A stretch of 5,845 nucleotides of DNA, taken from Schlesneria sp. Its GTDB lineage: Bacteria; Planctomycetota; Planctomycetia; Planctomycetales; Planctomycetaceae. The position numbers and the translations under genes are program-made. A model generated the notes under the pieces. It saw nothing but the letters and a program-made list of their open reading frames with translations. It made no database searches and had not been told where the DNA came from. The stretch is from NCBI GenBank assembly GCA_025353525.1, contig JANXOO010000264.1:1-5845 (forward strand), written 5' to 3'. Below, one piece after another: positions 3,648 through 5,845 of this stretch; position 1 is the stretch's first letter; each line of letters begins with the position of its first letter.

Positions 3648-5792
3648 ATGCAACACTTGAAGCCAACCACTATCGCCCGCGACCTGATCGTGATGGTGGC
3701 AGTCGCACTGACTCTCACCACTGTGGTCTCGGCTGAGCCCCGGTTCAGGTGGTGGAAATCGGACGGGGCCGACAATTCGAAGGCCGCACCACCCGTGAGT
3801 CGTTCTCGCAAGAGTTTTTCTTCCGAAGTGCCACTTTCACAACAGACTGCGACCACTCCAACCCTGGATAATCGCCGGCAAATCGCCCCCTCGAATTCCG
3901 TCGCCGTTACGAAACCCACGACGGAGCATTGGTGGGACCGACTTCGCGGCAAATCAATCAAGAATGAACAAAAGGATGCCGCCGGCAAGACGTCGAAGGT
4001 CGACGATGAGGTTCCGGTTGTCATTAAGAAAAGTCGACCACCGTCGCCTGAAAAAATGGCGGCTATTCGCAACGCCCCGAAATCGACGACGACGTCTGTA
4101 ATCGTCCCAAATGACGCGGATGACGATTTGCATCTGGCTTCAGGCGAAGTCGAACGTTCGGATGTCGATGATCGTCGTGAGCCGCGGTCACGTTCCATTA
4201 ATATCCAACCAGACCTTCGTCCTCGTTTGCAAATTGGACGTCCCGATGTTTCGCGACCGCGCTCAAACACTTCCATCCAGCCAGTCACATTCGACAGTGA
4301 AAATGATCCCACCCCCCCATCTCCCGTTCCTGATTTGCGGCAGGATTCGGGAAAAGACAACGGGTTGCTGCCATTTGAAGAAAACGGGCGCTCATCCAAA
4401 ATTCAACTGCGTCCGTCAAAACTTTCCGACGAACTGATCTCGCTCACGGTAAGGGACGCGCCGCTATCAATAGTACTCAGCCTGGTCGCCGAACAACATG
4501 GCCTCAATCTGGTCGCGGGCAGCGAAGTTGATTCACGCGTCACGGTCACGCTGAACGACGTCGCTCTGGACGAAGCTCTGAATGCGTTGCTGACGGTGAA
4601 CGGCTACAGTTGGCATAGGAATCGGAACATTCTGATCGTCTCGAAAGTCGTCAGTGACAGCCGTTCGTCGCCCATGCTGCGAGGCGTTATCATACGGGTT
4701 TTCCGGTTGAACTACATCTCGGCAATTGACGTCGAGAAAGTCGTCACGACGCTGCTCTCGCCCGCCGGTCGAGCGGTCACGACGGTTGTTGACATTAAAA
4801 GTACTCGACGAACGAGAGAAGAAATCGTGGTCGAGGATCTTCCGGAGTACGTCGAACGTATTGCGGCTTATATCGCCGAAGTAGATTGCGCTCCGCGTCA
4901 GGTACTGATTGAAGCACATATTCTGCAAATCAATCTCGAAGCCAATTGCATTCACGGAGTCAATCTCCAAAAGCTGTTCAATATCGGGAACACTCAATTC
5001 GCAATGCAAACAACGGGATTTGCAAACCCCTTAGCCAGTCCTGCATTTTTCTTTGGCATCAACAACAATGATTTCCACTCACTCGTGCAAGCATTGACAA
5101 CACAGACGGATTCGAAAACACTGGCCACGCCGCGGGTTCTTTGCCTGAACGGCCAACATGCGAAGATTCACATCGGGCAGCAGTTGGGGTTCCTGGTTAC
5201 GACGACCACGCAGACGAGCACACTTCAAAACGTGAATTTCCTGAACGTTGGTGTGATCCTCGACGTGACGCCGGTGATCACGGACGAAGGGCTGGTGATG
5301 TTGCATGTCAAGCCGGAGGTTTCTGGCGGACAGATTAATCAGAACGGTTTACCGTCGGCAACCACGACGGATGTCGAGACCACTGTAATGCTCGCGGATG
5401 GACACGGAATGATCATTGGCGGACTGATTAAAGAAGAGGACACGGAAGTACAGACAAAGGTTCCTTATCTCGGCGACCTTTGGGTGGTCGGTCGGCTTTT
5501 CCAACAGCGAACGGTCTTGCGACAGCGAAACGAAATCATTATCGCACTGATTCCGCACATCCTTCCAAATCCCGGCGACAAGCTCGCGGGAATGGATGCT
5601 GAATTGGAGCGAGTGCGAACGCCGTTGCTCAGTCCCCCACTCGAACGATTCGATCGTCGTCTTTGGGAACCCGATCCGCCGGATGCCATTTTGAATCCCA
5701 AACACATTTTCTCTGGGGAAATTCTTCGCAGAATCGAAGATCCGTATGGCAATGGGCTACCCACGAATATTGACGAGGAATGGCAGGAGTGA
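3648..5792 (+). CDS. Secretin (PilQ/GspD family) outer-membrane pore protein
   Basis: The 714-residue product forms the gated outer-membrane ring through which a pilus or secreted protein passes. A Sec signal peptide spans 1-29, with hydrophobic core LIVMVAVALTLTTVV and likely cleavage VSA|EP. Residues 30 to about 260 are low-complexity, rich in Arg, Ser, Pro and Asp, with no visible AMIN domain. The N0/STN domain is at about 262-334, containing LSIVLSLVAEQHGLNLVAG and VTVTLNDVALDEALNALL. One N1 (secretin_N) domain follows at about 347-414, containing FRLNYISAIDVEKVVTTLLS and EDLPEYVERIAAYIAEVD. The secretin core at about 417-639 has the signatures LATPRVLCLNGQHAKIHIG, VGVILDVTPVI, GMIIGGL and VPYLGDLWVVGRLF (605-618). 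A 75-residue charged, Pro-rich tail ends the protein. N0 plus a single N1 is PilQ-like; GspD usually has three N1-type repeats. The position after M-N-O-P also favours PilQ, but I leave the symbol open because the fourth gene is GspC-like. Confidence 0.92.
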   Translation: MQHLKPTTIARDLIVMVAVALTLTTVVSAEPRFRWWKSDGADNSKAAPPVSRSRKSFSSEVPLSQQTATTPTLDNRRQIAPSNSVAVTKPTTEHWWDRLRGKSIKNEQKDAAGKTSKVDDEVPVVIKKSRPPSPEKMAAIRNAPKSTTTSVIVPNDADDDLHLASGEVERSDVDDRREPRSRSINIQPDLRPRLQIGRPDVSRPRSNTSIQPVTFDSENDPTPPSPVPDLRQDSGKDNGLLPFEENGRSSKIQLRPSKLSDELISLTVRDAPLSIVLSLVAEQHGLNLVAGSEVDSRVTVTLNDVALDEALNALLTVNGYSWHRNRNILIVSKVVSDSRSSPMLRGVIIRVFRLNYISAIDVEKVVTTLLSPAGRAVTTVVDIKSTRRTREEIVVEDLPEYVERIAAYIAEVDCAPRQVLIEAHILQINLEANCIHGVNLQKLFNIGNTQFAMQTTGFANPLASPAFFFGINNNDFHSLVQALTTQTDSKTLATPRVLCLNGQHAKIHIGQQLGFLVTTTTQTSTLQNVNFLNVGVILDVTPVITDEGLVMLHVKPEVSGGQINQNGLPSATTTDVETTVMLADGHGMIIGGLIKEEDTEVQTKVPYLGDLWVVGRLFQQRTVLRQRNEIIIALIPHILPNPGDKLAGMDAELERVRTPLLSPPLERFDRRLWEPDPPDAILNPKHIFSGEILRRIEDPYGNGLPTNIDEEWQE
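4312..4318 (+). repeat. Seven-C homopolymer inside the secretin coding region
   Basis: A run of seven C encodes part of N-D-P-T-P-P-S-P in the low-complexity segment (about residue 222), before the first folded secretin domain. A one-base slip here would remove all pore-forming domains. The run is the longest G or C homopolymer I noticed in the window. Confidence 0.5.
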
Positions 5793-5845
5793 TTGTTGAC
5801 CCATGATCGATTGTAAAATCCTTTTGCGGATCTGGTAAATGTTGC
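5793..5845 (+). other. Short region after the secretin, right edge of the window
   Basis: No hairpin followed by a T tract is visible, so there is no sign that transcription ends here. ATG 5803 opens only an 11-codon frame that stops at 5836-5838. The next ATG, at 5839, directly follows that stop and runs off the window, so it could be the start of a further gene or nothing. Confidence 0.25.

Noticed and set aside
3356..4399. A 347-codon open frame on the minus strand, opposite the secretin leader and linker.
   Set aside because: The product is Ser/Arg-rich with no domain pattern, and it lies antisense to a gene with a clear signal peptide and secretin domains; it is best seen as a shadow of biased codons.
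5817..5831. Possible terminator stem ATCC/GGAT after the secretin.
   Set aside because: Only four base pairs and no following T run.
1..5845. CRISPR array, tRNA, rRNA, insertion sequence or attachment-site repeats.
   Set aside because: I saw no regularly spaced repeats, tRNA-like cloverleaf, transposase-like protein or terminal inverted repeats.

Overview
The window carries a compact inner-membrane-to-outer-membrane assembly module of a type IV pilus or type II secretion machine. All supported genes are on the + strand. In order they are a short unrecognised membrane-anchored protein (4-267), a PilM-like actin-fold protein (386-1492), a PilN-like protein (1489-2118), a PilO-like protein (2115-2702), a PilP/GspC-like periplasmic linker protein (2695-3291) and a secretin (3648-5792). 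The order M-N-O-P-Q is the classical pilMNOPQ order. The fourth protein is membrane-anchored and carries a GspC-like domain rather than being a PilP lipoprotein, so the module reads as a type IV pilus/type II secretion hybrid. The motor ATPases, platform protein and pilins are not here and presumably lie outside the window.

The host is diderm, because a secretin implies an outer membrane. Its base composition is moderately GC-rich. The divergent PilM/PilN/PilO sequences, the weak or absent Shine-Dalgarno sites at some starts and the long disordered Arg/Ser/Pro-rich segment in the secretin suggest a member of the Planctomycetota. That placement is inference and was not tested by any search.

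PilM, pilN, pilO and the pilP-like gene are packed with 4-8 base overlaps, which suggests one transcript and translational coupling. The run is then broken by a 356-base gap before the secretin. This gap has no convincing gene but is dense in perfect short hairpins. It also has a 9-base-pair long-range helix enclosing several of them and at least two sets of mutually exclusive pairings, the last about 15 bases before the secretin ribosome binding site. This looks like a structured regulatory leader inside the operon and is the most interesting part of the window. It matches no riboswitch class I could recognise.

Expected working of the module, from known homologues: cytoplasmic PilM binds the short N-terminal tail of PilN. 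PilN and PilO pair in the inner membrane through similar ferredoxin-like periplasmic domains. The PilP/GspC-like protein bridges from there to the N-terminal domains of the secretin, which forms the outer-membrane pore.
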